From: Verrucomicrobiota bacterium
GTDB lineage: Bacteria > Verrucomicrobiota > Verrucomicrobiia > Chthoniobacterales > UBA10450
Assembly (NCBI GenBank): GCA_003218615.1
Contig: QHOD01000035.1
Coordinates: 1-15,185 of the forward strand
Direction of reading: 5' to 3'
Length of the DNA: 15,185 nucleotides
The position numbers were made by a program, and so were the translations under genes. Below are positions 7,486 to 14,865 of the stretch, one piece after another (the stretch's first letter is position 1; each line of letters starts with the position of its first letter). The notes under the pieces were generated by a model. It searched no databases. It saw only the letters and a program-made list of their open reading frames with translations, and was not told the origin of the DNA.

Positions 7486-8948
7486 TCAGCGCACTCATCA
7501 TCATTCCGCTCATCGGCGCATTAACGCTCTATGCTGGGCCGCCCAGAAATACGCGCTCGATGGCGTTCGTGTTCAATGCACTCTCGGCGTTTTGCGCGTT
7601 GATGCTGTGGCAAAAATTCGATACCGGCGCCGCCGCTTTTCAGTTCGTCGAACGCCACGTGTGGATTCCGAGTATCGGAGCCGAATACCTCGTCGGAATC
7701 GATGGCCTGAGTCTGCTGCTGGTCTTGCTGACGTCGCTTATCGTCCCGTTCGCATTCCTGGCGCAACGGATGGATCGCGGAGCGGCCGCGCTCATGCTCG
7801 TCATGCAATCGGCGCTCTACGGCACGTTCACCGCCCAGAACTTTGTCCTCTGGTTTTTATTTTACGAGATGAGCCTCGTTCCAGCATTTCTGCTCATCAA
7901 AATCTGGGGCGGTGAGAATCGGGACCGCGCCGCGACCAAATTTTTCGTTTACACATTTTTCGGCAGCATCGCGATGTTGCTCGCGTTCCTCGGGATTTAC
8001 TTCGTGAATGGAACGTTCGATTTTGCCACGCTCGCTGGTCTCGGAAAAACCGGGCTGCTGCCGGGAAAACTGGCGTGGCTGGGCTTCGCCGGAATCTTTC
8101 TCGGGCTTGCCGTCAAGGTGCCGGTCTTTCCGTTTCATACCTGGCTGCCCGACGCCTACGAAACCGCGCCAACCGGAGTCTCGATGGTGCTGACCGGCAT
8201 ACTTTCGAAAATGGGCGTTTACGGTTTCGTGCGTTTGCTGCTTCCGCTTTTTCCTAACGAAATCAAGATCCTCGGCCCATGGCTGCTCGCGCTGGCGGTT
8301 TGCTCGATTGTCTTTGCATCACTCGCCGCGTGGGCCCAGTCGGATTTGAAACGAATGGTTGCGTATCTGTCAATAAACCATCTCGGCTACTGCATGCTCG
8401 GTCTGTTCGCGGTGACTGCGTCGCCCATCGTCGCCGCTAAGATCGACACACACGCGGCATTGAGCGGCGTGTTCATGCAAATCTTCAACCACGGCATCAC
8501 CGCGGCCGCGTTGTTCTATTACGTCGGCCTGCTTGAGCAGCGCCGTGGGCTGCGCGGCATTAATGATTTCGGCGGATTGATGCAACGAACGCCACTCCTT
8601 TGCGGCTGGATGAGCGTCGCCATGTTTTCGTCGCTCGGTCTGCCGGGGCTGAACGGATTCATTGGCGAATTTCTTATCTTTAAAGGCTCATTCGCGATGG
8701 CGGCTTCGTTCACTGCGATCGCAGTCATTGGTCTGCTCGTCACGGCGATTGCGTTTGCCCGCGCGATGCAGGCGCTCTTCAGCGGTCCCCTGGCCGAGAG
8801 TTGCCGCGCGTTTCCCGATCTTTTGCGAAGCGAAAAGCTCGTCGTCGTTCCGGTAACGCTGCTCATGTTCGTGATCGGCATCGCGCCGCAGTTCGTCTTC
8901 AACATCTTCAATGCAACCGTCGTTCAAATGGCGTGGCTGTTTTCTTGA
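7473..8948 (+). CDS. nuoM: NADH-quinone oxidoreductase subunit M, first copy (complex I)
   Basis: NuoM is an antiporter-like proton-pumping subunit in the middle of the membrane arm. This 491-residue copy has every expected pumping residue: Glu132 in FLFYEMSLVPAFLLIKIWG (TM5), Lys215 in GLAVKVPVFPFHTWLPDAY (TM7), Lys246 in TGILSKMGVYG (TM8), and Glu399 in LPGLNGFIGEFLIFKGSF (TM12). WLPDAYETAPTGVSMVL is the family signature. ATG 7473 was chosen because MVGLISALIIIPLIG is a typical NuoM N-terminus; it overlaps the end of nuoL by 13 nt. The frame is open further upstream, but that part is basic and lies within nuoL. It is the canonical copy compared with the second nuoM at 9511. The next gene, an ORF6N protein, starts 11 nt after its stop. 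Confidence 0.95.
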   Translation: MVGLISALIIIPLIGALTLYAGPPRNTRSMAFVFNALSAFCALMLWQKFDTGAAAFQFVERHVWIPSIGAEYLVGIDGLSLLLVLLTSLIVPFAFLAQRMDRGAAALMLVMQSALYGTFTAQNFVLWFLFYEMSLVPAFLLIKIWGGENRDRAATKFFVYTFFGSIAMLLAFLGIYFVNGTFDFATLAGLGKTGLLPGKLAWLGFAGIFLGLAVKVPVFPFHTWLPDAYETAPTGVSMVLTGILSKMGVYGFVRLLLPLFPNEIKILGPWLLALAVCSIVFASLAAWAQSDLKRMVAYLSINHLGYCMLGLFAVTASPIVAAKIDTHAALSGVFMQIFNHGITAAALFYYVGLLEQRRGLRGINDFGGLMQRTPLLCGWMSVAMFSSLGLPGLNGFIGEFLIFKGSFAMAASFTAIAVIGLLVTAIAFARAMQALFSGPLAESCRAFPDLLRSEKLVVVPVTLLMFVIGIAPQFVFNIFNATVVQMAWLFS

Positions 8949-8959
8949 GAGTCACTCGA

Positions 8960-9514
8960 ATGAGCAAGAAAGTCATTCCGATTGAGCGAATTGCGCAAAG
9001 GATCCGTCATCTGCGCGGCGAGAAGGTGCTCTTCGATTCCGATCTGGCGCAACTCTACGGCGTAACTACTGGGAATCTGAACAAGGCCGTCAATCGTAAT
9101 CGGCACCGATTTCCCTCGGACTTCATGTTTCAACTCACCGCCGAAGAGGCTAAGCGTTTGATATTCCAATTTGGAATATCAAAGAGCCGGGGCGGACGAC
9201 GGCACATGCCGTACGCGTTCACCGAGCAGGGCGTCGCCATGTTGTCCAGCGTGTTGAACAGCGAACGTGCGGTCAAAGTAAACATCGCCATCATGCGCGC
9301 GTTTGTACGACTGCGCCAGACGCTTGAAACAAATCGCGAGCTCGCGCGAAACTTTTCCGGACTCGAAAGGCGAGTTGGGAAACATGATGAAGAAATTGCC
9401 GCAATTATCGAGGCAATCCGGCAGTTGATGGCTCCGGCGGAAAAGCCGCGGCGTGAAATAGGGTTTCATGTGCGCGAGAAAATGCCGCGATATCGAGTGC
9501 GCAAACGTCGATGA
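8960..9514 (+). CDS. ORF6N-domain putative DNA-binding protein inside the nuo operon
   Basis: This 184-residue protein belongs to the ORF6N (PF10543) group found in phages and scattered bacterial genomes, related in context to KilA-N and thought to bind DNA. The N-terminal domain (about 8-115) has the typical line-up: HLRGEKVLFDSDLAQLYGV, then NLNKAVNRNRHRFPSDFMFQL, then GGRRHMPYAFTEQGVAMLSS and VNIAIMRAFVRLRQ. A likely coiled coil follows (about 122-152, LERRVGKHDEEIAAIIEAIRQ), and the end PRREIGFHVRE plus a basic tail is also usual, so the gene looks complete. ATG 8960 lies 11 nt after nuoM1. Its TGA overlaps the ATG of nuoM2 (ATGA at 9511-9514), so it is in the transcription unit and probably coupled to nuoM2. 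It has no known role in complex I. It may be a stray mobile cargo gene or a captured regulator. Confidence 0.88.
   Translation: MSKKVIPIERIAQRIRHLRGEKVLFDSDLAQLYGVTTGNLNKAVNRNRHRFPSDFMFQLTAEEAKRLIFQFGISKSRGGRRHMPYAFTEQGVAMLSSVLNSERAVKVNIAIMRAFVRLRQTLETNRELARNFSGLERRVGKHDEEIAAIIEAIRQLMAPAEKPRREIGFHVREKMPRYRVRKRR
9157..9183. repeat. 27-nt near-perfect palindrome inside the ORF6N gene
   Basis: TTTGATATTCCAA at 9157-9169 is followed by a single T (9170) and by its exact reverse complement at 9171-9183. The 13-bp arms match without error, and the match stops at both outer edges. It is AT-rich, unlike the surrounding DNA, and encodes LIFQFGISK in the ORF6N domain. A dyad this long suits a dimeric DNA-binding site, possibly for the ORF6N protein itself, or an mRNA hairpin. 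Its function is unknown. Confidence 0.75.
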
Positions 9515-10992
9515 TCGCCTGGACGATTTACATCACGTTTGCGGGAGCAGTCGTGTTGCTATTCATGCCGCGCTTTCTTGCGCGCTGGATTGCGTTAGTC
9601 ACGACAGTTGCGGATTTCGTCGTGAGCCTCATCGCGTTCTTCCAGACGTCGATTGTCGATCTTGCGCACTTCAACACAATAGTCCGAGTGCCATGGGTGC
9701 CGAGCTTAGGGATGAATTATCATCTCGCGGTCGATGGCATTAGCCTCACGATGGTTCTTGTCACCGGCATCGTCGCGGTGAGCACGGTGCTTTTCTCGTG
9801 GGATGCCGATCATCGGCAGAATGAGTTTTTCTTCTGGTTGCTCCTTGTTGTCGCCGGTTCGTACGGCGTCTTCCTGAGCGCCGATCTGTTTTTGCTCTTC
9901 GTTTTCTACGAGCTCGTGATCGTGCCTAAATATTTTTTAATCGCGATCTTCGGATCGACCAATAAGGAATACGGCGCGATGAAGCTGACTCTTTATTCGT
10001 TCTTCGGCGGCGCACTCGTCTTTATCGGTATCCTTGTCGCCTATGTGACGGCCGGCTCGTTAGACCTGAATCAGCTCGCGCAATTCCAATTCGCGCCGCA
10101 ACTACAAGCGTGGGCATTTCCAGTGTTATTTCTCGGGTTCGCCGTGCTCGCCGGCATCTGGCCGCTGCACACTTGGGCGCCTACCGGTCATGTCGCTGCG
10201 CCCACCGCGGGTTCGATGTTGCTAGCCGGCATCGTGATGAAGCTTGGCGCTTATGGTGGCCTGCGTGTGGCGATGAATCTTTTTCCGCAGGGTTTCGAAA
10301 TGTGGCGCAACTGGATCGCAATTCTCGCCGTAATTGGGATTCTCTATGCAGCGGCCGTCGCCCTGCGCCAGAGCGACCTGAAATTCGTCATCGGTTATTC
10401 GAGCGTGAGCCACATGGGCTTCGTCCTGCTCGGTTTGGCCACGGCCAATGCGCTCGGCGTCTCGGGCGCGGTGCTGCAAATGTTCTCGCATGGCGTCATC
10501 GCGGCCCTGCTCTTTGCGGTGGCTGGACGGATGATCTATCGTCGCACCCACACGCGCGAGCTCGACGCTCTCTCCGGGATGAATCTAAGCCACGTGCTGC
10601 CTTTCGCCGCGTTCACATTCGTCGTCGCGTCAGCCGCTTCCATAGGCATTCCCGGATTCAGCGGGTTCGCCGCCGAGATCACAATCTTGATCGGCGCATG
10701 GAAAACTTTCCCGCTGGCCGTCTGGATCACCGGTGCCGGCATGGTCCTTGTCGCCGCGTTCACTTTGCGCGCGCTTAAGAAATCTTTCTTCGGCGACGCG
10801 GTCTCGAGCGTCCGCATGCAAGAAGGCCGAGTGACGCTGGACGCGGACTGGAATGAACAACAGAGCATCACGGCCGCAGAAAAAATAGGCGCCGCTCTCC
10901 TTATGTTCGCAACGCTCGCTGTCGGACTTTATCCAAAATTCCTGCTCGATCGCATTATGCCAGCTGTTGAAGCGATGAGGTGTTTGAAATGA
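9511..10992 (+). CDS. nuoM2: NADH-quinone oxidoreductase subunit M, second divergent copy
   Basis: This 493-residue antiporter-like subunit is NuoM-type: Glu134 in FVFYELVIVPKYFLIAIFG (TM5), Lys244 in AGIVMKLGAYGGLR (TM8), and Glu389 in IPGFSGFAAEITILIG (TM12; NuoL and NuoN have lysine there). In TM7 it reads GFAVLAGIWPLHTWAPTGH, where nuoM1 has GLAVKVPVFPFHTWLPDAY, so the pumping lysine is replaced by Leu213 and the usual LPDA by APTG. It is widely diverged from nuoM1, so this is an old paralogue and not a recent copy. I recall similar AVLAG...W-P-x-H-T-W sequences in other two-NuoM clusters, so the change may be a subfamily trait. ATG 9511 overlaps the ORF6N stop, and the TGA overlaps the nuoN ATG (10989-10992). 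Together with the longer NuoL it supports a complex with four antiporter-like subunits. Confidence 0.93.
   Translation: MIAWTIYITFAGAVVLLFMPRFLARWIALVTTVADFVVSLIAFFQTSIVDLAHFNTIVRVPWVPSLGMNYHLAVDGISLTMVLVTGIVAVSTVLFSWDADHRQNEFFFWLLLVVAGSYGVFLSADLFLLFVFYELVIVPKYFLIAIFGSTNKEYGAMKLTLYSFFGGALVFIGILVAYVTAGSLDLNQLAQFQFAPQLQAWAFPVLFLGFAVLAGIWPLHTWAPTGHVAAPTAGSMLLAGIVMKLGAYGGLRVAMNLFPQGFEMWRNWIAILAVIGILYAAAVALRQSDLKFVIGYSSVSHMGFVLLGLATANALGVSGAVLQMFSHGVIAALLFAVAGRMIYRRTHTRELDALSGMNLSHVLPFAAFTFVVASAASIGIPGFSGFAAEITILIGAWKTFPLAVWITGAGMVLVAAFTLRALKKSFFGDAVSSVRMQEGRVTLDADWNEQQSITAAEKIGAALLMFATLAVGLYPKFLLDRIMPAVEAMRCLK
10976..10980 (+). promoter_or_regulatory. Shine-Dalgarno sequence of nuoN
   Basis: TGAGG lies 8 nt before ATG 10989. 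It decides the nuoN start in favour of ATG 10989 over the in-frame GTG at 10980, which overlaps it. It is the clearest ribosome binding site in the operon; the other nuo starts have weak or no purine-rich leaders and appear to rely on overlap coupling. Confidence 0.6.
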
Positions 10993-12443
10993 GTTATCTG
11001 GAATTGCTCAAGCTCGCGTCGCCCGAAGCCGTCATCGTCGTGACGGCGCTTGCGGTACTCGCCATTGGCCTCGCGAGCACGCGCGCGTTCGCATTGTGTT
11101 CCGCCGTGGCCACGCTCGGGCTCGTATTCGCAATCGGTGCCGTGCTCGTCCTGCCGCAAAACGCGACACTTTTTGGCGGGATGCTGGTGATCTCGCCACT
11201 AAACTCGCTGTTTAAAATCATCTGCATCGTGCTCGCAGTTTTCACAGTGCTGATGACGCCGTCAGAGAAATCTTTGCGCAATCACGGCGAATATCTGGCA
11301 ATCATCCTGCTCGCGACGGCCGGACTGATGCTGCTGGTTGGCAGCGAAGAGTTTCTCATGATCTTCATCGGGCTGGAGCTGCTCGGCCTTTCGCTTTACG
11401 TCATGGCCGCATTCGACAAAACTGACCTTCGCTCGGCCGAAGCGGGCCTGAAATATTTCCTCTTTGGCAGCACTGCGAGCGCATTCACACTTTTTGGAAT
11501 CAGTTTCGTTTACGGCATGTCTGGAACGACAAGCCTCGCCGCGATTGCGGAGAAATTGACGAGCGCATCTGTCCAACCGCTGCTCGCTGTCGGCATCATA
11601 ATGACTCTCGTCGGCTTCGCGTTCAAGATTGCCGCCGCCCCATTTCATCTTTGGGCGCCCGACGCTTACCAAGGCGCACCTGTCCCCAGCGCGGCATTTA
11701 TCGCTTCGGCCTCGAAGGTCGCCTCGTTCGTCGTGCTAGGAAAAATTGTGCTCGTTGGCTTCGCGCCGGTACACGGCGGCGCGGCCTGGCACGCAATGGT
11801 GGCCGGCTGGTCGCCGGTTCTGGCGACGCTCGCCGCATTGTCGATCCTGGTTGGCAATCTCGTCGCGCTCGCGCAGACCAATGTGCGTCGTCTGCTCGCT
11901 TACTCCGCTGTCGCGCATGCTGGTTACACATTGCTTGGACTCGTCGCCGGCGGGCGCGACGGATTTTCCGCGACGCTGTTCTACACGACCATCTACGCTG
12001 TCACGTTGGTTGGCGCCTTCGGTGTTGTCGCGTTGGTTCGACGTGAAACTGGTGGCGACGATTTTTCTGATTTTTCCGGGCTCTGGTCCCGTTCGCCATT
12101 GCTCGCTGGATGCATGTCGATCTTCATATTGTCGCTGGCTGGCATCCCGCCGCTCGCGGGATTTTTCGGGAAATTCTACCTCTTCAGCGCCGCGTTGGGC
12201 GCTGGCGGAAATCACGGCCTGCTCTGGCTCGTCGCGCTGGCGTTATTTGGCAGCCTCATCTCTCTCTACTATTATCTCATCGTGCTGAAAGTAATTTTCG
12301 TTGATGAAACAGCCGCCCAAACATCAGTAGTCAAAGTCGATTTGTTGTCGCGACTGTCGTTAACATTGCTTGCTCTGCTCGTTCTCCTCCTCGGCATAAC
12401 GCCCGAAACACTGGCCGCCCGGATTATCGCTTCGCTGCCTTAG
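10989..12443 (+). CDS. nuoN: NADH-quinone oxidoreductase subunit N (complex I)
   Basis: NuoN is the third antiporter-like proton-pumping subunit, next to NuoK in the membrane arm. The 484-residue product keeps the family's charged residues: Glu130 in FIGLELLGLSLYVMAA (TM5), Lys155 in SAEAGLKYFLFGS, Lys213 in GFAFKIAAAPFHLWAPDAYQGAP (TM7), Lys243 in SASKVASF (TM8), and Lys395 in IPPLAGFFGKFYLF (TM12). WAPDAYQGAPVPSAAFI is typical of NuoN. ATG 10989 overlaps the nuoM2 stop by 4 nt and has a good Shine-Dalgarno sequence. It is the last nuo gene; a 74-bp gap separates it from the next gene. Confidence 0.96.
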   Translation: MSYLELLKLASPEAVIVVTALAVLAIGLASTRAFALCSAVATLGLVFAIGAVLVLPQNATLFGGMLVISPLNSLFKIICIVLAVFTVLMTPSEKSLRNHGEYLAIILLATAGLMLLVGSEEFLMIFIGLELLGLSLYVMAAFDKTDLRSAEAGLKYFLFGSTASAFTLFGISFVYGMSGTTSLAAIAEKLTSASVQPLLAVGIIMTLVGFAFKIAAAPFHLWAPDAYQGAPVPSAAFIASASKVASFVVLGKIVLVGFAPVHGGAAWHAMVAGWSPVLATLAALSILVGNLVALAQTNVRRLLAYSAVAHAGYTLLGLVAGGRDGFSATLFYTTIYAVTLVGAFGVVALVRRETGGDDFSDFSGLWSRSPLLAGCMSIFILSLAGIPPLAGFFGKFYLFSAALGAGGNHGLLWLVALALFGSLISLYYYLIVLKVIFVDETAAQTSVVKVDLLSRLSLTLLALLVLLLGITPETLAARIIASLP

Positions 12444-12470
12444 GACGTGTCGCCGTGGCAAAAAAAATGC

Positions 12471-12500
12471 GTGCCCAATTGCCGGGCGCCACATTATAAA
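12471..12500 (+). promoter_or_regulatory. Short spacer with weak hairpin and TATAAA box after nuoN
   Basis: In the 74-bp gap, GTGCCC (12471-12476) can pair with GGGCGC (12484-12489) through one G-T pair, giving a 6-bp stem without a following T run. TATAAA at 12495-12500 lies 17 nt before the next start codon and could be a -10 box, but no matching -35 sits at normal spacing. The gap may hold a promoter for the deoxyhypusine-synthase-like gene. The evidence is weak. Confidence 0.25.
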
Positions 12501-12517
12501 TCTCTTGTGGATCGACA

Positions 12518-13525
12518 ATGAACAAACAAATCGCAAAAGTTGATCGCGTGAAAGCAGGTAGCATCAGCCAGTTCATTGACCGCCATTATCGGCACTTCAA
12601 CGCGGCAGTCCTCAAAGACGCTGCTGATGCCTACGTCACGCATCTTGATCGCGGCGGCAAAATGATGATCACGCTCGCTGGCGCGATGAGCACGGCGGAG
12701 CTGGGCGTCTCCCTCGCGGAAATGATTCGTCAGGATAAAGTCCATGCCATCGCCTGCACCGGCGCGAACCTGGAGGAGGACCTCTTTAATCTGGTCGCGC
12801 GCAGCCAATACGAACGCATACCCAACTACCGCGAGCTGAGCCCGCAGGCCGAGGAAAAGCTGCTGCGCCGTCACCTCAACCGCGTGACCGACACCTGCAT
12901 TCCAGAGGAATATGCCATCCGCAAGATCGAGAAGGTGGTCATCGAGGATTGGATCGCCGCGTCCAAAAAAAAGGAACGATTTTTGCCGCACGAATTTCTT
13001 TTCAAGATTTTGAGGGAATGCCGGCTCAAGAAATTCTACGAGATCGATCCGGGCGACAGTTGGATGATGGCCGCCGCTCAAAAGAATCTTCCGATGTTCG
13101 TTCCCGGGTGGGAGGATTCGACGCTCGGAAATATTTATGCCGCGCGCTGCATCACCGGTGCGATCACCGACGTCCACACTGTGCGCTCTGGGATCGAATA
13201 CATGATCGAGCTCGCGGAATGGTATCGTCGGGTATCACAGGACTCTTCCATCGGTTTCTTTCAGATCGGTGGCGGCATCGCCGGTGATTTCCCGATCTGT
13301 GTTGTGCCGATGCTGAATCAAGACGTAGTCAGCACGCCTGTTCCGGAGTGGGGTTATTTTTGTCAGATCAGCGATTCCACCACCAGTTTCGGATCGTACT
13401 CCGGCGCCGTTCCCAACGAGAAAATCACCTGGGGAAAACTCAGCGTCGACACTCCGAGATATATTATCGAATCCGACGCCACCATCGTTGCGCCGCTGAT
13501 GTTCGCGAAAATCCTCGGCTGGTAA
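12518..13525 (+). CDS. Deoxyhypusine synthase-family protein (bacterial type)
   Basis: The 335-residue protein matches the deoxyhypusine synthase fold family: TGANLEEDLFN (81-91, nucleotide-binding region), FVPGWEDSTLGN (194-205), QIGGGIAGDFPI (249-260), and SGAVPNEKITWGKL (295-308), where Lys307 aligns with the catalytic lysine of eukaryotic enzymes that forms the aminobutyl intermediate. Eukaryotic and archaeal enzymes transfer an aminobutyl group from spermidine to eIF5A using NAD+. Bacteria lack eIF5A, so the acceptor here is unknown; a polyamine product such as homospermidine is one option. The stretch after GGG differs from the His-containing version in eukaryotes, which also argues for a different acceptor. 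It is probably cytoplasmic. ATG 12518 gives normal family length. It follows nuoN by 74 bp on the same strand, perhaps with its own promoter. Confidence 0.88.
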   Translation: MNKQIAKVDRVKAGSISQFIDRHYRHFNAAVLKDAADAYVTHLDRGGKMMITLAGAMSTAELGVSLAEMIRQDKVHAIACTGANLEEDLFNLVARSQYERIPNYRELSPQAEEKLLRRHLNRVTDTCIPEEYAIRKIEKVVIEDWIAASKKKERFLPHEFLFKILRECRLKKFYEIDPGDSWMMAAAQKNLPMFVPGWEDSTLGNIYAARCITGAITDVHTVRSGIEYMIELAEWYRRVSQDSSIGFFQIGGGIAGDFPICVVPMLNQDVVSTPVPEWGYFCQISDSTTSFGSYSGAVPNEKITWGKLSVDTPRYIIESDATIVAPLMFAKILGW

Positions 13526-13611
13526 TTCTGAGGAGTGTTTCTCGCTCTGAAGGTTGACTCGGACTTTCGCACGGACTTTCTCGCCGTTTAGTGTCCTGGC
13601 GAAACTCCGCC

Positions 13612-14775
13612 TTAACTCTCATTTTTCTCCAATGAAAAAACTTCCTCGGCGTCACTAAATGTTCGCAGCACGTCCAATTCTGGAGAGAGAACGGCAAAAT
13701 CTGCATCAGCTCCGACCGCCAGGCGGCCTTTCGTTTCCAGACCGATTGCGCGCGCAGGATTTTCTGTCGCCATGGCGATCGCTTCCTGCAGCGGAATTCC
13801 AACAATATCGACGGCCGTCTTGATGAGGTCGATCATGCGCGAAGCACTGCCGGCAAGCGCAGAGCGATCGCTAAGTAAACAGACTCCGCCTTCCACGATG
13901 CAATCCTTCCCGGAAAGCGAGAACCGAGATCCATCAGGCAATCCCGCGCCAGCGGTTGCATCGGTCACAAGACAAATCCCGTGCGGGCCTTTGGCGTGAT
14001 AGAGCATTTTCATCAACGTCGCGGAAACGTGATGGCCGTCCGCAATCAGTTCGCAACTGATATCCGGTTCGCTCAAAGCAAACTCGACCAGACCGCCAAC
14101 GCGGTAAATTCCACGCCGTCGCGCTGATGACATGCAATTGAATGTGTGCGTTACACTGCGCATACCACGTTCGAACGCGGCGCGTGCGTCTTCGTCCCAC
14201 GCATCACTATGTCCTCCGCTTACGCCGATTCCGTGCGTGTGAAAATTTTCGATCGCCTCGAGTGCTCCCGACAGTTCGGGCGCGATCGTCACGCGTTTGA
14301 TCACATCGGCGTGAGCGAGCAACTGTCGCACTGCGGCCCGTGAGGGATCCTGAATGAATTCCGCGCGTTGCGCTCCACATTTCGCCTTTGAAATAAACGG
14401 ACCCTCCACGTGAACGCCCGCAATCGCGTCATTAGAAGATCGACAATCGCGAACCGCATCTAGAACCTCAACGAGTTTATCCATCGGTGCCGTTGCTGTG
14501 GTAAGCAGAAGCAAAGTGGTGCCGCCTGTCGCATGGAAATCGCAGATGACTCGAAACGCCTCCGCGGACGCTTCCATCGTGTCGCGGCCAACTGCACCGT
14601 GCACATGAAGATCGACAAAGCCGGGTGCGAGATAATTTCCGCCAAGATCGACAATGTCTTCTCCGCGCGCGCGTGTTTGCTCCCGAATCGCGGTAATTTT
14701 TCCTTCTTCCGCAACAACTTCGAGGCCATCGCGAATTCCATCGGGGAAAATCAAACGCGCGTTGGTGAGGACCAT
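13612..14775 (-). CDS. nagA: N-acetylglucosamine-6-phosphate deacetylase
   Basis: NagA removes the acetyl group from N-acetylglucosamine 6-phosphate to give glucosamine 6-phosphate, in the cytoplasm, for amino-sugar breakdown or cell-wall recycling. The 387-residue product has the amidohydrolase metal and active-site motifs: GFVDLHVHG (His57, His59), VHVEGPF (Glu124), SGGHSDA (His189), THTFNCMS (His210, usually THLFNAM), ADGHHV (His248/249), and LVTDA (Asp272, the catalytic acid/base). Length is normal. ATG 14775 gives the typical N-terminus MVLTNARLIFPDG. A TTG five codons upstream (14790) is open but lies in a heptamer repeat. The gene converges on the deoxyhypusine-synthase-like gene, with 86 bp between stops and no convincing terminator there, and is divergent from the gene at 14866. 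Confidence 0.95.
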   Translation of the reverse strand: MVLTNARLIFPDGIRDGLEVVAEEGKITAIREQTRARGEDIVDLGGNYLAPGFVDLHVHGAVGRDTMEASAEAFRVICDFHATGGTTLLLLTTATAPMDKLVEVLDAVRDCRSSNDAIAGVHVEGPFISKAKCGAQRAEFIQDPSRAAVRQLLAHADVIKRVTIAPELSGALEAIENFHTHGIGVSGGHSDAWDEDARAAFERGMRSVTHTFNCMSSARRRGIYRVGGLVEFALSEPDISCELIADGHHVSATLMKMLYHAKGPHGICLVTDATAGAGLPDGSRFSLSGKDCIVEGGVCLLSDRSALAGSASRMIDLIKTAVDIVGIPLQEAIAMATENPARAIGLETKGRLAVGADADFAVLSPELDVLRTFSDAEEVFSLEKNES

Positions 14776-14781
14776 TTCCCT

Positions 14782-14816
14782 AACGCTCAATGCTCAGCGC
14801 CCAGCGTTCAACGCCA
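14782..14816. repeat. Five degenerate tandem heptamers upstream of nagA
   Basis: The plus strand reads as five consecutive 7-mers of the type A(A/G)(C/T)GC(T/C)C, such as AACGCTC and AGCGTTC, the last one less exact. On the minus strand this is a GCGTTGA-like repeat. It fills about half of the space between the divergent nagA and FAD-enzyme genes. Degenerate heptamer repeats of this kind occur as dispersed intergenic repeats in some bacteria. Its role is unknown. Confidence 0.6.
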
Positions 14817-14865
14817 AATCAAGTCAATTGCGTTTGGACGCGGTAAAGTCGATCCTCTCAAGGCG

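Noticed and set aside
8948..9514. Target-site duplication around the ORF6N gene
   Set aside because: Sequences at the nuoM1 end and the nuoM2 start share only a few bases around ATGA, no more than expected from start/stop signals.
9511..10992. nuoM2 as a recent tandem duplicate of nuoM1
   Set aside because: The proteins align only at family motifs and differ in TM7, so they are old paralogues.
13526..13611. Convergent spacer between the deoxyhypusine-synthase-like gene and nagA, with a repeated CGGACTTT and GGCG...CGCC
   Set aside because: The repeat is 8 bp and the stem 4 bp; no bidirectional terminator can be supported.
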